Shown here: in pieces, positions 8,400 through 17,937 of the stretch
Numbering within the stretch: the stretch's first letter is position 1
How the letters are laid out: each line of letters starts with the position of its first letter
Source of the DNA: JAKOQB01 sp036824465
GTDB lineage: Bacteria > Pseudomonadota > Gammaproteobacteria > Burkholderiales > Burkholderiaceae_F
Length of the DNA: 64,000 nt
Assembly (NCBI GenBank): GCA_036824465.1
Contig: DAITAC010000001.1
Span: forward strand, 1 to 64,000
Direction of reading: 5' to 3'
The notes under the pieces: generated by a model
Seen by the model: the letters and a program-made list of their open reading frames with translations, nothing else
Databases searched by the model: none
What the model was told of the DNA's origin: nothing
Program-made: the position numbers and the translations under genes

Positions 8400-9533
8400 A
8401 TGTCGATTCAGCGCTTTTCGTTTCCGACCACAATCCACTTCGGCGCCGGCGCACGCAAGGCCGTTGGCGAACATCTGCGCGAACGGGGGCTCAAACGACC
8501 GTTGATCGTCACCGACAAGGGGCTCGCGGCGCTGCCGGTGCTTGCCGAGTTCCGGCAGGGGCTGGAAGAGGGACTCAACGTCGCGGTCTTTGGCGGCGTG
8601 TTCGGTAACCCGACGTGTTCGCAGGTAATGGACGGCGCGGCTGCGTACAAGGCGCATCGCGCGGACTGCGTGATCGGCTTCGGCGGCGGCGCGGCGCTGG
8701 ACGTGGCCAAGGTCGTCGCACTGATGGCGGTGCACGAAGGCCACATCCTCGAATACGTCTGGGACCACCCGCAGGTCAGGCCGATCGTCAACGAGCTGCC
8801 GTACTTCGTCGCGCTGCCGACGACCAGCGGCACCGGGTCGGAGGTCGGGCGCTCGAGCGTGGTCAGTGAGGACGACACGCATCTGAAGCGAATCGTGTTC
8901 TCGCCGAAGATCCTCGCCAAGGCTGTTTTCGCCGATCCGGAGCTGACGCTCGCACTGCCGGCGCACGTGACTGCCGCGACCGGGATGGATGCGCTGACGC
9001 ATAACGTCGAGTCGTATCTGTCGCCCGCGTATCACCCGATGTGCGACGGTATCGCGCTTGAAGGCACGCGCATCGCGGCACGCGCCCTGGCGATCGCGGT
9101 GCGCGAACCCGGCAACCTGCGGGCTCGCTCCGACATGATGATGGCGTCGTTGATGGGCGCGGTCGCATTCCAGAAAGACCTGGGCGCAGTGCACTCGTGC
9201 GCGCACGCGCTCGGCGCGGTGTGCGACCTGCATCACGGACTGGCCAATGCGCTGATGATCGAGCCGGTGATGAAGTTCAACTACGAGGCCGCCCCGGCCA
9301 GGTTTGCGGAGCTGTCCCACGTGGTCGGCGCGAACGGCGCGGAAGACTTCGTGCCCTGGCTGCGCCGGCTGAAGCGCGAGGTCGGCATCACGGACACGCT
9401 CGCATCGAAGGGTGTGCGGCGCGACCAGGTTCCGGCACTGGTGAAGATCGCTGAAGCAGACATCTGTCACCAGACCAATCCCCGCCCGTGCAAGGCGGAG
9501 GACTTTGTGCGCTTCTTCGAGCAGGCGATGTGA
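8400..9533 (+). CDS. Iron-containing alcohol dehydrogenase
   Basis: A 377-residue group III alcohol dehydrogenase, NAD(P)-dependent. Visible are the nucleotide-binding GFGGGAALDVAK (93-104), the phosphate-contacting TTSGTGSE (141-148) and the predicted metal ligands Asp197, His201, His265 and His279, which line up with the pattern in lactaldehyde reductase FucO. It is the first gene of a four-gene file (8400-12637) with a gamma-glutamyl hydrolase, a crotonase and an aldehyde dehydrogenase. It ends 13 bases before the next gene. The substrate alcohol or aldehyde is unknown. A purine-rich AGAAAG lies seven to twelve bases upstream of the start. Confidence 0.88.
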   Translation: MSIQRFSFPTTIHFGAGARKAVGEHLRERGLKRPLIVTDKGLAALPVLAEFRQGLEEGLNVAVFGGVFGNPTCSQVMDGAAAYKAHRADCVIGFGGGAALDVAKVVALMAVHEGHILEYVWDHPQVRPIVNELPYFVALPTTSGTGSEVGRSSVVSEDDTHLKRIVFSPKILAKAVFADPELTLALPAHVTAATGMDALTHNVESYLSPAYHPMCDGIALEGTRIAARALAIAVREPGNLRARSDMMMASLMGAVAFQKDLGAVHSCAHALGAVCDLHHGLANALMIEPVMKFNYEAAPARFAELSHVVGANGAEDFVPWLRRLKREVGITDTLASKGVRRDQVPALVKIAEADICHQTNPRPCKAEDFVRFFEQAM

Positions 9534-9546
9534 TCGGGGTTCTGCG

Positions 9547-10335
9547 ATGACGGACCGCCTGAAGATCGGCATCTCGGCGTGCTTTCTTCACGCCGATCCT
9601 TCGCGCGATATCTTCAAGGGCAAGACGTTGCAGTACGTCGAGCAGTCGATCGCGCACTGGGTGCAGTCGGGCGGCGCTCTCGCCGTGATGATTCCGTCAC
9701 CCGAGGGCGACACGAAACGCGGCGCGCCTTTTGACCCGCCAACGCTGGATGACTACGCGCAGTGGCTCGACGGCCTGGTGCTGATGGGCGGCGCGGATAT
9801 CTCGCCCGGTACCTACGGCGAGACGGCACTCAGACCGAACTGGAGCGGCGACCGCATCCGCGACGAGTACGAGATCGCACTGTCCAGGGCTTTTGTTGCC
9901 GCCGGCAAGCCGGTGCTCGGCGTGTGCCGCGGGCTGCAATTGCTGAATGTTGCGTTCGGCGGCACCCTGTACCAGGACATCATGACCCAGCTGCCGGGCG
10001 CGCGCGTGCATCGCGACGCGTCGATCTACGACCAGAACCTGCACACGGTCGAGTTCGTGCCGGGCACGCGGCTGGCGCAGATGTACGAGGGAACGCCGTC
10101 GGCGACGGTCAACAGCGTGCATCACCAGGGCATCAAGGATCTTGCCCAGGGGTTTGTCGTCGAGGCGCGCTGCCCGGACGACGACATCATCGAGGCGTTC
10201 CGCTGGACCGGACCGTCATATGTGGCCGGCGTGCAGTGGCACCCGGAGTTTCACGACTGGGAAAGCGAGCACGTGCTGAACGATGCGGCGATCCTGCAGG
10301 ATTTTCTCGCGGCGGCGCGCGCGGCCCGGAAGTAG
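9547..10335 (+). CDS. Gamma-glutamyl-gamma-aminobutyrate hydrolase-like class I amidotransferase
   Basis: A 262-residue peptidase C26 family protein, similar to PuuD, which splits gamma-glutamyl amides such as gamma-Glu-GABA. The triad is visible: nucleophile Cys127 in GVCRGLQ, and His232 and Glu234 in VQWHPEF. The oxyanion region LMGGADISP is typical of PuuD-like members. No glutamine synthetase-like PuuA is next to it, so the source of a gamma-glutamylated substrate is unclear. It sits inside an operon with alcohol and aldehyde dehydrogenases, which fits a gamma-glutamylated amine or amino-alcohol route. Confidence 0.85.
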   Translation: MTDRLKIGISACFLHADPSRDIFKGKTLQYVEQSIAHWVQSGGALAVMIPSPEGDTKRGAPFDPPTLDDYAQWLDGLVLMGGADISPGTYGETALRPNWSGDRIRDEYEIALSRAFVAAGKPVLGVCRGLQLLNVAFGGTLYQDIMTQLPGARVHRDASIYDQNLHTVEFVPGTRLAQMYEGTPSATVNSVHHQGIKDLAQGFVVEARCPDDDIIEAFRWTGPSYVAGVQWHPEFHDWESEHVLNDAAILQDFLAAARAARK

Positions 10336-10351
10336 ATGAGCGGAGACACCG

Positions 10352-11260
10352 GTGAGCGAAACATTCACGACACTGCTGTACGGCAAGGACACGCGCAACC
10401 CGCGCATCGCGCGCATCACGCTGAACCGCCCCGAGCGGTTGAATGCGATCTCGCCCGAGATGCCGGGCGAGATCCGCCGCGCGGTGCAACTGGCCAACGA
10501 CGATGACGAGGTGCACGTGATCGTCGTGCAGGGCGCGGGCCGCGCGTTCTGTGCCGGCTATGACATGAAGGAATCAGCGGAAAGATCGGGCGACCACGAA
10601 TGGCTGCAGAGCGAGATGCCGTGGGACCCGATGGTCGACTACAAGTGGATGAAGAGCGCCAACGACGACATCATGAGCCTGTGGCGCAGCTACAAGCCGA
10701 CCATCTGCCGCGTGCAGCAATATGCGATCGCCGGCGGTTCCGACATTGCGCTGTCGTGCGACCTGCTGGTGATGGAGACTTCCGCGCGCATCGGCTACAT
10801 GCCAACGCGCGTCTGGGGCTGCCCTTCCACGGCGATGTGGCTGTACCGCGTCGGCATGCAGCATGCGAAACGGTTGCTGTTCACCGGCGACACGATCGAC
10901 GGCACGACCGCCAAGGAATGGGGCCTGGCGATCGATGCGGTCGCGCCTGAGAAGCTCGACGGTGCGGTCGATGCATTGGCAGAACGCATCGCCGGCGTGC
11001 CACGCGCGCAGTTGATGATGCAGAAGCTGATGATCAACCAGGCGTACGAAAACATGGGGCTGGCGTCGACGCAGATGATCGCCACCGTGTTCGATGGCAT
11101 CACACGCCACAATCCGGAAGGCATGTGGTTCCGCGCGCACGCGGAGAAGCACGGCTTTCATTCGGCGGTCGAGTGGCGCGACTCGGGCCGGCCGATTCCG
11201 GAAGGCGAAGAGGCGCGGCAACTGGTGCGCCAACTGCGCGGCGAAACAAAGACGAAGTAG
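10352..11260 (+). CDS. Enoyl-CoA hydratase/isomerase (crotonase) family protein
   Basis: A 302-residue crotonase-fold protein, about 40 residues longer than typical hydratases. Hallmarks are ITLNRPERLNAIS at the N terminus, the oxyanion-hole segment AGRAFCAGYDMKE and the second conserved region IAGGSDIALSCDLLV. The extra length lies mostly in an insert after the first oxyanion segment (KESAERSGDHEW... to ...SLWRSYKP) and in the C-terminal tail. The GTG start has GGAG about ten bases upstream. A catalytic Glu pair typical of hydratases is not obvious, so the reaction may differ. It lies 16 bases after the amidotransferase gene. Confidence 0.85.
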   Translation: MSETFTTLLYGKDTRNPRIARITLNRPERLNAISPEMPGEIRRAVQLANDDDEVHVIVVQGAGRAFCAGYDMKESAERSGDHEWLQSEMPWDPMVDYKWMKSANDDIMSLWRSYKPTICRVQQYAIAGGSDIALSCDLLVMETSARIGYMPTRVWGCPSTAMWLYRVGMQHAKRLLFTGDTIDGTTAKEWGLAIDAVAPEKLDGAVDALAERIAGVPRAQLMMQKLMINQAYENMGLASTQMIATVFDGITRHNPEGMWFRAHAEKHGFHSAVEWRDSGRPIPEGEEARQLVRQLRGETKTK

Positions 11261-11269
11261 GACTCAAGA

Positions 11270-12637
11270 ATGCTGAAAATCTCCAACCCTGCCAATGGCC
11301 GGACGATCGCCGAACTGCCGGACGACGATGCCGCAGCGATCGCGGCCAAGTACCGCGCGGCGAGTGCTGCGCAACCCGCATGGGCCGCAATGCCGCTCGC
11401 GCAACGGCTCGCTGCGATCCGCCGTTTCCGGGAAGGCATCGTGCGCGACCTCGAGAAGCTGGCCGCGATATTGACTTCCGAAGTCGGCAAACCGACCAAG
11501 CAAGCGCGCAACGAGCTGAACGGGCTTCTCGGCCGGATCGATTTCTTTCTCGCCGAAACCGAAGCGACACTGAAGCCGCGCGACGTGTTCGATGAAAGCG
11601 GCATGCGCGAGCGCATCTCACATGAACCGCTGGGCGTGATCGCCAACATCTCGGCCTGGAACTATCCGTACTTCGTCGGCGCCAACGTGTTCGTGCCGGC
11701 ACTCGCGACCGGCAATGCGGTGCTGTACAAGCCGAGCGAGTTCGCGACCCTGACCGGGCTGGAGATCGGCAACCTGCTGCACGCGAGCGGCGTGCCGCGG
11801 GATGCGTTCCAGGTGATCGTGGGTGCAGGGAGCGCAGGCGCCGCACTGCTGGCGCAGCCGCTCGACGGCGTGTTTTTCACTGGCAGCTATGCGACCGGCG
11901 CAAAAATCGCGCAGACCATCGGCCCGCGCATGATCAAGCTGCAGCTCGAACTTGGCGGCAAGGACCCGGTGTATGTCTGCGACGACGTCGATGTCGCGGC
12001 GGCCGCCGCCGGCACAGCGGATGGCGCGATGTACAACACCGGCCAGAGCTGCTGCTCGGTCGAGCGCATCTACGTGCACGAGAAGGTCCATGACGCATTC
12101 GTCGCCACGTTCGTCAAGGAGGTCAAGGGCTTCCGCATCGGTGACCCCACCAGCGAAGACACCTACATCGGACCGCTGACGCGTGCGCCGCAACTGGACG
12201 TGCTGGCCGATCAGGTCAGCGACGCGAAAGCAAAGGGCGCGAAGCTGCTGTTAGGCGGTGCGCGCATCGATCGGCCCGGCAACTGGTTCGAGCCGACGGT
12301 GTTTGTCAACGTCAACCACTCGATGAAGCTGATGCGCGACGAAAGCTTCGGCCCGGTCATCGGAATCCAGAAGGTCGCCAGCGATGAAGAAGCGGTGCGC
12401 CTGATGAACGACACCGAGTACGGACTGACCGCCGCGGTGTACACGAAGGATCGGGCACGTGCGGAAAAGCTGCTCGCACAACTGAATGCCGGCAGTGTGT
12501 ACTGGAACTGCTGCGACCGCGTCAGCCCACGGCTGCCCTGGTCCGGCGTGGGCCACTCGGGGATCGGACTGACCTTATCGACCTACGGCATCGAGACTTT
12601 CACGCGGCCGAAGGCGTGGCACCTGCGGTCCGCATAG
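11270..12637 (+). CDS. Aldehyde dehydrogenase, NAD(P)+-dependent
   Basis: A 455-residue ALDH-superfamily enzyme. Catalytic Cys261 lies in NTGQSCCSVERI and the general-base Glu227 in LQLELGGKDP; the cofactor segment is FFTGSYATG (202-210). It closes the four-gene operon and starts nine bases after the crotonase gene. With the alcohol dehydrogenase in the first position, the pair could oxidise an alcohol to its acid. It faces trxC tail to tail with only three bases between stop codons. Confidence 0.9.
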   Translation: MLKISNPANGRTIAELPDDDAAAIAAKYRAASAAQPAWAAMPLAQRLAAIRRFREGIVRDLEKLAAILTSEVGKPTKQARNELNGLLGRIDFFLAETEATLKPRDVFDESGMRERISHEPLGVIANISAWNYPYFVGANVFVPALATGNAVLYKPSEFATLTGLEIGNLLHASGVPRDAFQVIVGAGSAGAALLAQPLDGVFFTGSYATGAKIAQTIGPRMIKLQLELGGKDPVYVCDDVDVAAAAAGTADGAMYNTGQSCCSVERIYVHEKVHDAFVATFVKEVKGFRIGDPTSEDTYIGPLTRAPQLDVLADQVSDAKAKGAKLLLGGARIDRPGNWFEPTVFVNVNHSMKLMRDESFGPVIGIQKVASDEEAVRLMNDTEYGLTAAVYTKDRARAEKLLAQLNAGSVYWNCCDRVSPRLPWSGVGHSGIGLTLSTYGIETFTRPKAWHLRSA

Positions 12638-12640
12638 CCT

Positions 12641-13081
12641 CTACGCGAGCGCGGAACGCAGCCAGGTTCCGAACTGCCCGGCCGGCAACGCGCCGCTGAC
12701 GCGCTCGGCGAGCTGGCCGTGGCGGAATAACGCGATCGTCGGAATGCTGCGGATGACGTAACGGCTGGTGATGTGCGGATTGGCGTCGGTGTCGATCTTG
12801 GCGAACAGCAGATTCGGCAGCTTGGATGCGGCGTTTGCAAACACCGGCGCGAACGAACGGCACGGCCCGCACCACCCGGCCCAGAAGTCGACCACGACGG
12901 GACGTGCGCTCGCCTCGATCACAGGCGAGAAGTTCTCGTCATTCAATGCCAGCGGCGCACCGGTCAGCAATTCACGCCGGCAGGTGCCGCATATCGGCGC
13001 CTCGTTGAAACGCGCCGACATCACGCGGTTGGCCGCGTGACAGTGCGGACACTCGAGGACGAAGCTTTCGACATGCGACAT
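12641..13081 (-). CDS. trxC: Thioredoxin 2 (TrxC), zinc-binding
   Basis: A 146-residue cytosolic thioredoxin with the TrxC layout: an N-terminal zinc ribbon with two CxxC pairs (CPHC and CGTC, within the first ~35 residues) followed by a thioredoxin fold with active site WCGPC and the cis-proline segment SIPTIALF. TrxC reduces protein disulfides and is linked to oxidative stress responses in other bacteria. The start MSHVESF at 13081 was preferred over an upstream in-frame start at 13117 because it begins directly at the zinc ribbon, as in the family. It lies 85 bases downstream of the EF-G-like gene on the same strand. Confidence 0.92.
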   Translation of the reverse strand: MSHVESFVLECPHCHAANRVMSARFNEAPICGTCRRELLTGAPLALNDENFSPVIEASARPVVVDFWAGWCGPCRSFAPVFANAASKLPNLLFAKIDTDANPHITSRYVIRSIPTIALFRHGQLAERVSGALPAGQFGTWLRSALA

Positions 13082-13166
13082 GCGTTGTACTCTGCGCGCA
13101 CGGCCTGCAACAGACAATCGCCCCTGCGCGTGCCGCGCAGCTGCGTATGACCGAAGTCAAACCGCG

Positions 13167-15218
13167 TCAGTCCTCTGCTTCTGCCGTGCGCTTGCTCTTG
13201 AACTCGTTCGACAGCTGTGTCTGCACGCCGGGCGGCACCGCTTCGTAGTGCGAGAGCTCCATCGAATAACTGCCCTGCCCCTGCGTGATCGCCTTCAGGC
13301 GCCCAGCGTAGCCGTCAAGTTCGGACAGCGGCACCACGCCCTTGACCACCATCATGCTGCCGGCCAGGTTGTCGGTGCCGGTGACCTGGCCGCGTCGCGA
13401 TGACAGATCGCCGGTGATGTCGCCCATCGCGACATCGGGCACCACGATCTCGATATTGACGATCGGCTCAAGAACGATTGGCCGTGCCTTGGGCAGTGCA
13501 TCGAGCATCGCCTTGCGGCCGGCCGCGACAAAGGCGATTTCCTTTGAATCGACCGGGTGGTGCTTGCCGTCGTAGACCGTCACGCGCATATCCTGCAGCG
13601 GATAGCCGGCAACGAAGCCGCTCGTCAGTACTTCCCGCACGCCCTTTTCCACTGCCGGGATGAAGTTGTAGGGAATCACCCCGCCCTTGACGGCGTCGAC
13701 GAACTCGAAGCCGGTGCCGCGCGGCAGCGGTTCCACCCGCAGGAATACCTCGCCAAACTGGCCGGCGCCGCCGGTCTGCTTCTTGTGGCGCGCATGGCCT
13801 TCGGCATTCCCATAGATCGTTTCGCGGTAAGGCACGCGCGGCGGCCGTGTGGTGACCTCGAGCCTGTACTGCGAATTCATCCGCTCCAGCACCGAGCGCA
13901 GATGCAGGTCGGACAGTCCGCGGATGACCGTCTCATTCTGTGCGACATCGTGCTCGATCGTCAGCGTCGGGTCTTCGGCCGCGATCCTGGTCATCACTTC
14001 GGAGATGCGGCCCTCATCACCGCGCCGCTTCGGTTCGATGGCCAGGCCGAACATCGGCCTGGGGAACTCCAGTGGCTTCATGTGGATCAGGTCTTCGTCG
14101 TGCGAGTCGTGCAGCACGCAATCGAACACGATCTCATCGACCTTTGCGACTGCACCGATGTCACCCGCGACCAGGCTCGGCACCTCGACCGTGTCCTTGC
14201 CCTGCAGCGCGAACAGGTGGCCGACCTTGAACGGCTTCTTGCCATCGCCGATGAAAAGCTGCGAATCCTTGGTGATCATGCCCTGGTACACGCGAAACAC
14301 GCCGATCTTTCCCACGTACGGATCGTTGACCACCTTGAACACGTGCGCGAGCACGTGCTTCTTCGGATCCGGCTCGGAGCGGAACGATTGCGCATCCGCG
14401 CCTTCGCCTTTAGTGAAGAGCGGCGGATTCGCTTCGCCTGGATGCGGCAGGTGACGTGCAAAAACGTCGAGCAGCTCCGTCACGCCCGCGCCGGTTTTCC
14501 CGGAGACGAAACAGACAGGAATGATGTGGCCTTCGCGCAGCGCCTTTTCCAGCGGCGCATGCAATGTGGTCGGATCGATCGAGCCCTCTTCAAGGTAACG
14601 CAACATCGCTTCTTCATCGACTTCGACGATCTGCTCCATCACCTTGCGATGCACCTCGGCGACCGACTGGAAATCCGCTTCGCCGGAATCCTTCTCGAAG
14701 CAATCGATCACGCGATTGCCGCCTTCGGCCGGCAGGTTGATCGGCAGCACCTCGGGGCCGAACGCCTCCTGCAGCTGCTCGAGCAGGGCCGGCAGCTTGA
14801 TGTTCTCATGATCGATCTTGTTGACCAGGATCATCCGGCACAGGTTGCGATGCTTGGCCCAGTCCATCATGCGCCGCGTGATCAGTTCAATGCCCGAAGC
14901 GGCATTGACGACCACCGCCACCGTCTCGACCGCATCGAGTGCGCCGATCGCCTGGCCAATGAAATCGGGATACCCCGGCGTGTCGATCAGGTGCATCCGC
15001 GTGCCGTTGTAGTCGATGTGCACCACCGACGCTCGCAGCGAATGCAGGTAGGTCTTTTCCAGCGGATCGAAGTCGCACACGGTGGAGCCGCGTTCGACGC
15101 TGCCCGTGGCGCCGATCATCTTGCTCTTGAACAGCAGGTGCTCCACCAGGGTGGTCTTGCCTGCGGCACCGTGGCCAACAATTGCGATGGTGCGCAGGTT
15201 TTCGGTGGCGAAAGCCAT
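13167..15218 (-). CDS. Elongation factor G-like GTPase (EF-G2 type)
   Basis: A 683-residue translational GTPase with G1 GHGAAGKTTL, G3 DTPGY, G4 NKID and the later EF-G domains II-V (for example GLSDLHLRSVLERM and PDVAMGDITGDLSSRRGQV). It resembles the stand-alone EF-G-like paralogues (EF-G2/FusA2), which are shorter and more diverged than housekeeping EF-G, and it is not in a str operon (no rpsL, rpsG or tuf nearby). AGGGGAG precedes the ATG by four bases. The role of these paralogues is not settled; some lack translocation activity. trxC follows on the same strand and may share the transcript. Confidence 0.88.
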   Translation of the reverse strand: MAFATENLRTIAIVGHGAAGKTTLVEHLLFKSKMIGATGSVERGSTVCDFDPLEKTYLHSLRASVVHIDYNGTRMHLIDTPGYPDFIGQAIGALDAVETVAVVVNAASGIELITRRMMDWAKHRNLCRMILVNKIDHENIKLPALLEQLQEAFGPEVLPINLPAEGGNRVIDCFEKDSGEADFQSVAEVHRKVMEQIVEVDEEAMLRYLEEGSIDPTTLHAPLEKALREGHIIPVCFVSGKTGAGVTELLDVFARHLPHPGEANPPLFTKGEGADAQSFRSEPDPKKHVLAHVFKVVNDPYVGKIGVFRVYQGMITKDSQLFIGDGKKPFKVGHLFALQGKDTVEVPSLVAGDIGAVAKVDEIVFDCVLHDSHDEDLIHMKPLEFPRPMFGLAIEPKRRGDEGRISEVMTRIAAEDPTLTIEHDVAQNETVIRGLSDLHLRSVLERMNSQYRLEVTTRPPRVPYRETIYGNAEGHARHKKQTGGAGQFGEVFLRVEPLPRGTGFEFVDAVKGGVIPYNFIPAVEKGVREVLTSGFVAGYPLQDMRVTVYDGKHHPVDSKEIAFVAAGRKAMLDALPKARPIVLEPIVNIEIVVPDVAMGDITGDLSSRRGQVTGTDNLAGSMMVVKGVVPLSELDGYAGRLKAITQGQGSYSMELSHYEAVPPGVQTQLSNEFKSKRTAEAED

Positions 15219-15382
15219 TGTCTCCCCTCTCTCGTGAATGCTCGGTGGAAACTATAGCGCCCGCCGCCATTTCGCTCATTTAAGCGTGACCACCGCCGGT
15301 TGAGCGGGCAGAATAGCGCCGACAAGAACCCAAAGGTACCGAGCGTTCGCGCGATTGGTTGCCGTAGCGCAGACCCGGACCA

Positions 15383-17920
15383 ATGAATTGCATGCCCGGC
15401 GAACAAGCCCTGACCACGTTGACCGTGCCGCCTGCACATGCGCGCATCGTCATCATCGGCGGCGGCATCATGGGCTGCTCGGTCGCCTACCACCTGAGCG
15501 CGCTCGGCGAGCGCGATGTGGTCCTGCTGGAGCAGGGTCGGCTGACGTGCGGCACCACTTGGCACGCCGCCGGACTGGTCGGCCAGTTGCGGGCGCACGA
15601 AAGCATGACGCGGCTGATCCGCTATTCGACCGAGCTGTATTCGAAGCTCGAGGCGGAGACGGGGCTTGGGACCGGCTGGAAGCAGTGCGGCTCGCTCGCC
15701 GTCGCGCGCACCGCAGACCGGATGATCCAACTGAAGCGCACCGCGGCGGTCGCGCGTGCATATGGCGTCGCATGCGACGTGCTCTCGTCCGCCGAGGCTG
15801 GGAAGCTCTATCCGATCATGGAAACCGCCGATCTGCAGGGCGCCGTCTGGCTGCCCGGCGACGGCAAGGCCAATCCCGCTGATCTCACGCTCGCACTGGC
15901 CAAAGGTGCGCGCAACCGCGGCGTGAAGATCTGCGAAGGCATTCGGGTCACGCATGCCGAGCGCTTCGACAGCGAGGGCCGCAGCCGCGTCCGCACGCTT
16001 GACTGGCAAGCGAAGGACAGCTCGCGCGGACAGATCGAAGCTGACATCGTCGTGCTGTGCGGCGGCCAGTGGTCACGTGCGCTCGGCCGCGCGCTCGGGG
16101 TCGCGGTGCCGCTATTCTCGTGTGAGCACTACTACATCGTCACCGACTTGATCCCCGGCGTGCACCGCGATCTGCCGGTGATGCGCGATCCCGACGGCTA
16201 TATCTACTTCAAGGAAGAAGTCGGCGGCCTGCTGATGGGCGGCTTCGAACCTGAGGCGACCCCGTGGCTGCAGAGCGCCGTGCATCGCGGAGGTATTCCG
16301 GAGAACTTCGAGTTCCAGCTGCTGCCCGACAACTGGGATGCGTTCCAGATCCTACTCGACAACGCCATGATCCGCGTGCCAGCGCTGCAGGAAGCGCAGG
16401 TCAAGCAGTTCTATAACGGGCCGGAGTCGTTCACCGCCGATAACAATTTCATCGTCGGACCCGCACCCGGGCTTGGCAACCTTTACGTTGGCTGCGGCTT
16501 CAACTCGATGGGCATCGCCTCGGCCGGTGGCGCGGGCAAGGCGCTGGCGGAGTGGATCGTGCAGGGCGAGCCGACGATGGACCTGTGGCCGGTCGACAGC
16601 CGTCGTTTTGCGCGCTTCAACGCCAACGAGCAGTGGCTGCCGGATCGCATCAAGGAAGTGCTTGGAATGCACTACAAGATGCCCTGGCCGAATCGGGAGT
16701 TGGAAAGCGCGCGGCCGTTCCGCCGCTCGCCGCTGTATTCGAACCTGCGCGACGCCGGCGCCTGCTTCGGTTCCAAGATGGGCTGGGAGCGCGCCAACTT
16801 CTTCGCGCCATCGCCGGCACAGGCGCGCATCGAATACGGCTGGGGACACCAGAACTGGCACCCGTGGGTCGCGGCTGAGCATCGTGCCTGCCGCGAGTCC
16901 GTCGCGCTGTTCGACATGACGTCGTTCGCCAAGCTGCTGGTCAAGGGCCGCGATGCGCATGCGCTGCTGCAATCGCTCGTGGCCAACGACGTGCCGAACA
17001 CGCCGGGCCGCACCGTGTACACCGGCATGCTCAACGAGCGCGGCGGCTACGAGAGCGACTTCACGATCAGCTGCCTCGACCACAACGAGTACATGATCGT
17101 GACGGGAAGTGCGCAGGCGGTGCGTGATCGCGACGTGGTTGAGCGCGCGCTGTCAAAGCGCGGCCTGCGCTGCGAAGTCGTCGATGTGACACCGATGTTC
17201 GCGATGCTTGCGGTGATGGGGCCGAAGTCACGCGAACTGCTGATGCGCGTGTCCACCGCGGACTTCTCCAACGCTGCATTCCCGTTCGGCACGTCGCGGG
17301 AGATCGATGTCGGGTACGCGACGCTGCGAGCAAATCGGCTCACCTACGTCGGCGAGCTCGGCTGGGAGCTTTATGTGCCCGTCGAGTTCGCGGTCGGCGT
17401 TTACGAGCAGTTGATGAATGCTGGCCGCGATCTCGGCCTCGTCAATGCCGGTTACTACGCGGTCGATTCCCTGCGGCTCGAAAAAGGCTACCGCGCGTGG
17501 GGGCGCGAGCTGACCCCGGACATCAATCCGTTTGAAGCGGGGCTTGCCTTCGCAGTGAATTGGACCAAGGGCGACTTCGTCGGCCGCGCGGCGCTTGAAA
17601 AACTCAGGTCCTCAGGCGGCGCGGCCGCGGTCCGGCGCCGCGTCGTGTCGCTGGCCGTCGACGCGCCGCACACCAACCTGTGGGGCAACGAACTCATCCT
17701 GCGCGATGGCGCGCCGGTGGGATTCATCACCTCGGCCGCATTTGGACATACGATCGGCAGACCGGTCGCACTCGGACTGATCACGAATGCGGGCGGCGCG
17801 GCCGACAAGACGTGGATCGAAGCCGGGAGCTACGAAATCGATCTGGCCGGCGAGCGCTTTGCAGCAACGGTGTCGCTCAAGGCGCCGTACGATCCGGATA
17901 GTTTGCGGGTGAAGAACTGA
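15383..17920 (+). CDS. Dimethylglycine/sarcosine dehydrogenase-type flavoprotein (DAO + GcvT)
   Basis: An 845-residue two-domain enzyme. The N-terminal half is a D-amino-acid-oxidase-type FAD domain (GGGIMG at 26-31); His61 in TTWHAAGL corresponds to the covalently flavinylated His known in dimethylglycine dehydrogenase. The C-terminal half (from about residue 480) is a glycine-cleavage T-protein domain expected to load the removed methyl onto tetrahydrofolate. The family demethylates dimethylglycine, sarcosine or related N-methyl amino acids. Alanine dehydrogenase follows 17 bases later, suggesting joint amino acid catabolism. The exact substrate is unknown. Confidence 0.88.
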   Translation: MNCMPGEQALTTLTVPPAHARIVIIGGGIMGCSVAYHLSALGERDVVLLEQGRLTCGTTWHAAGLVGQLRAHESMTRLIRYSTELYSKLEAETGLGTGWKQCGSLAVARTADRMIQLKRTAAVARAYGVACDVLSSAEAGKLYPIMETADLQGAVWLPGDGKANPADLTLALAKGARNRGVKICEGIRVTHAERFDSEGRSRVRTLDWQAKDSSRGQIEADIVVLCGGQWSRALGRALGVAVPLFSCEHYYIVTDLIPGVHRDLPVMRDPDGYIYFKEEVGGLLMGGFEPEATPWLQSAVHRGGIPENFEFQLLPDNWDAFQILLDNAMIRVPALQEAQVKQFYNGPESFTADNNFIVGPAPGLGNLYVGCGFNSMGIASAGGAGKALAEWIVQGEPTMDLWPVDSRRFARFNANEQWLPDRIKEVLGMHYKMPWPNRELESARPFRRSPLYSNLRDAGACFGSKMGWERANFFAPSPAQARIEYGWGHQNWHPWVAAEHRACRESVALFDMTSFAKLLVKGRDAHALLQSLVANDVPNTPGRTVYTGMLNERGGYESDFTISCLDHNEYMIVTGSAQAVRDRDVVERALSKRGLRCEVVDVTPMFAMLAVMGPKSRELLMRVSTADFSNAAFPFGTSREIDVGYATLRANRLTYVGELGWELYVPVEFAVGVYEQLMNAGRDLGLVNAGYYAVDSLRLEKGYRAWGRELTPDINPFEAGLAFAVNWTKGDFVGRAALEKLRSSGGAAAVRRRVVSLAVDAPHTNLWGNELILRDGAPVGFITSAAFGHTIGRPVALGLITNAGGAADKTWIEAGSYEIDLAGERFAATVSLKAPYDPDSLRVKN

Positions 17921-17937
17921 TCACAAAGGAGCGACCC

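Noticed and set aside
13557..15257. 566-residue open frame antisense to the EF-G-like gene
   Set aside because: Same reason: a shadow of high-GC third positions in a gene with clear GTPase motifs.
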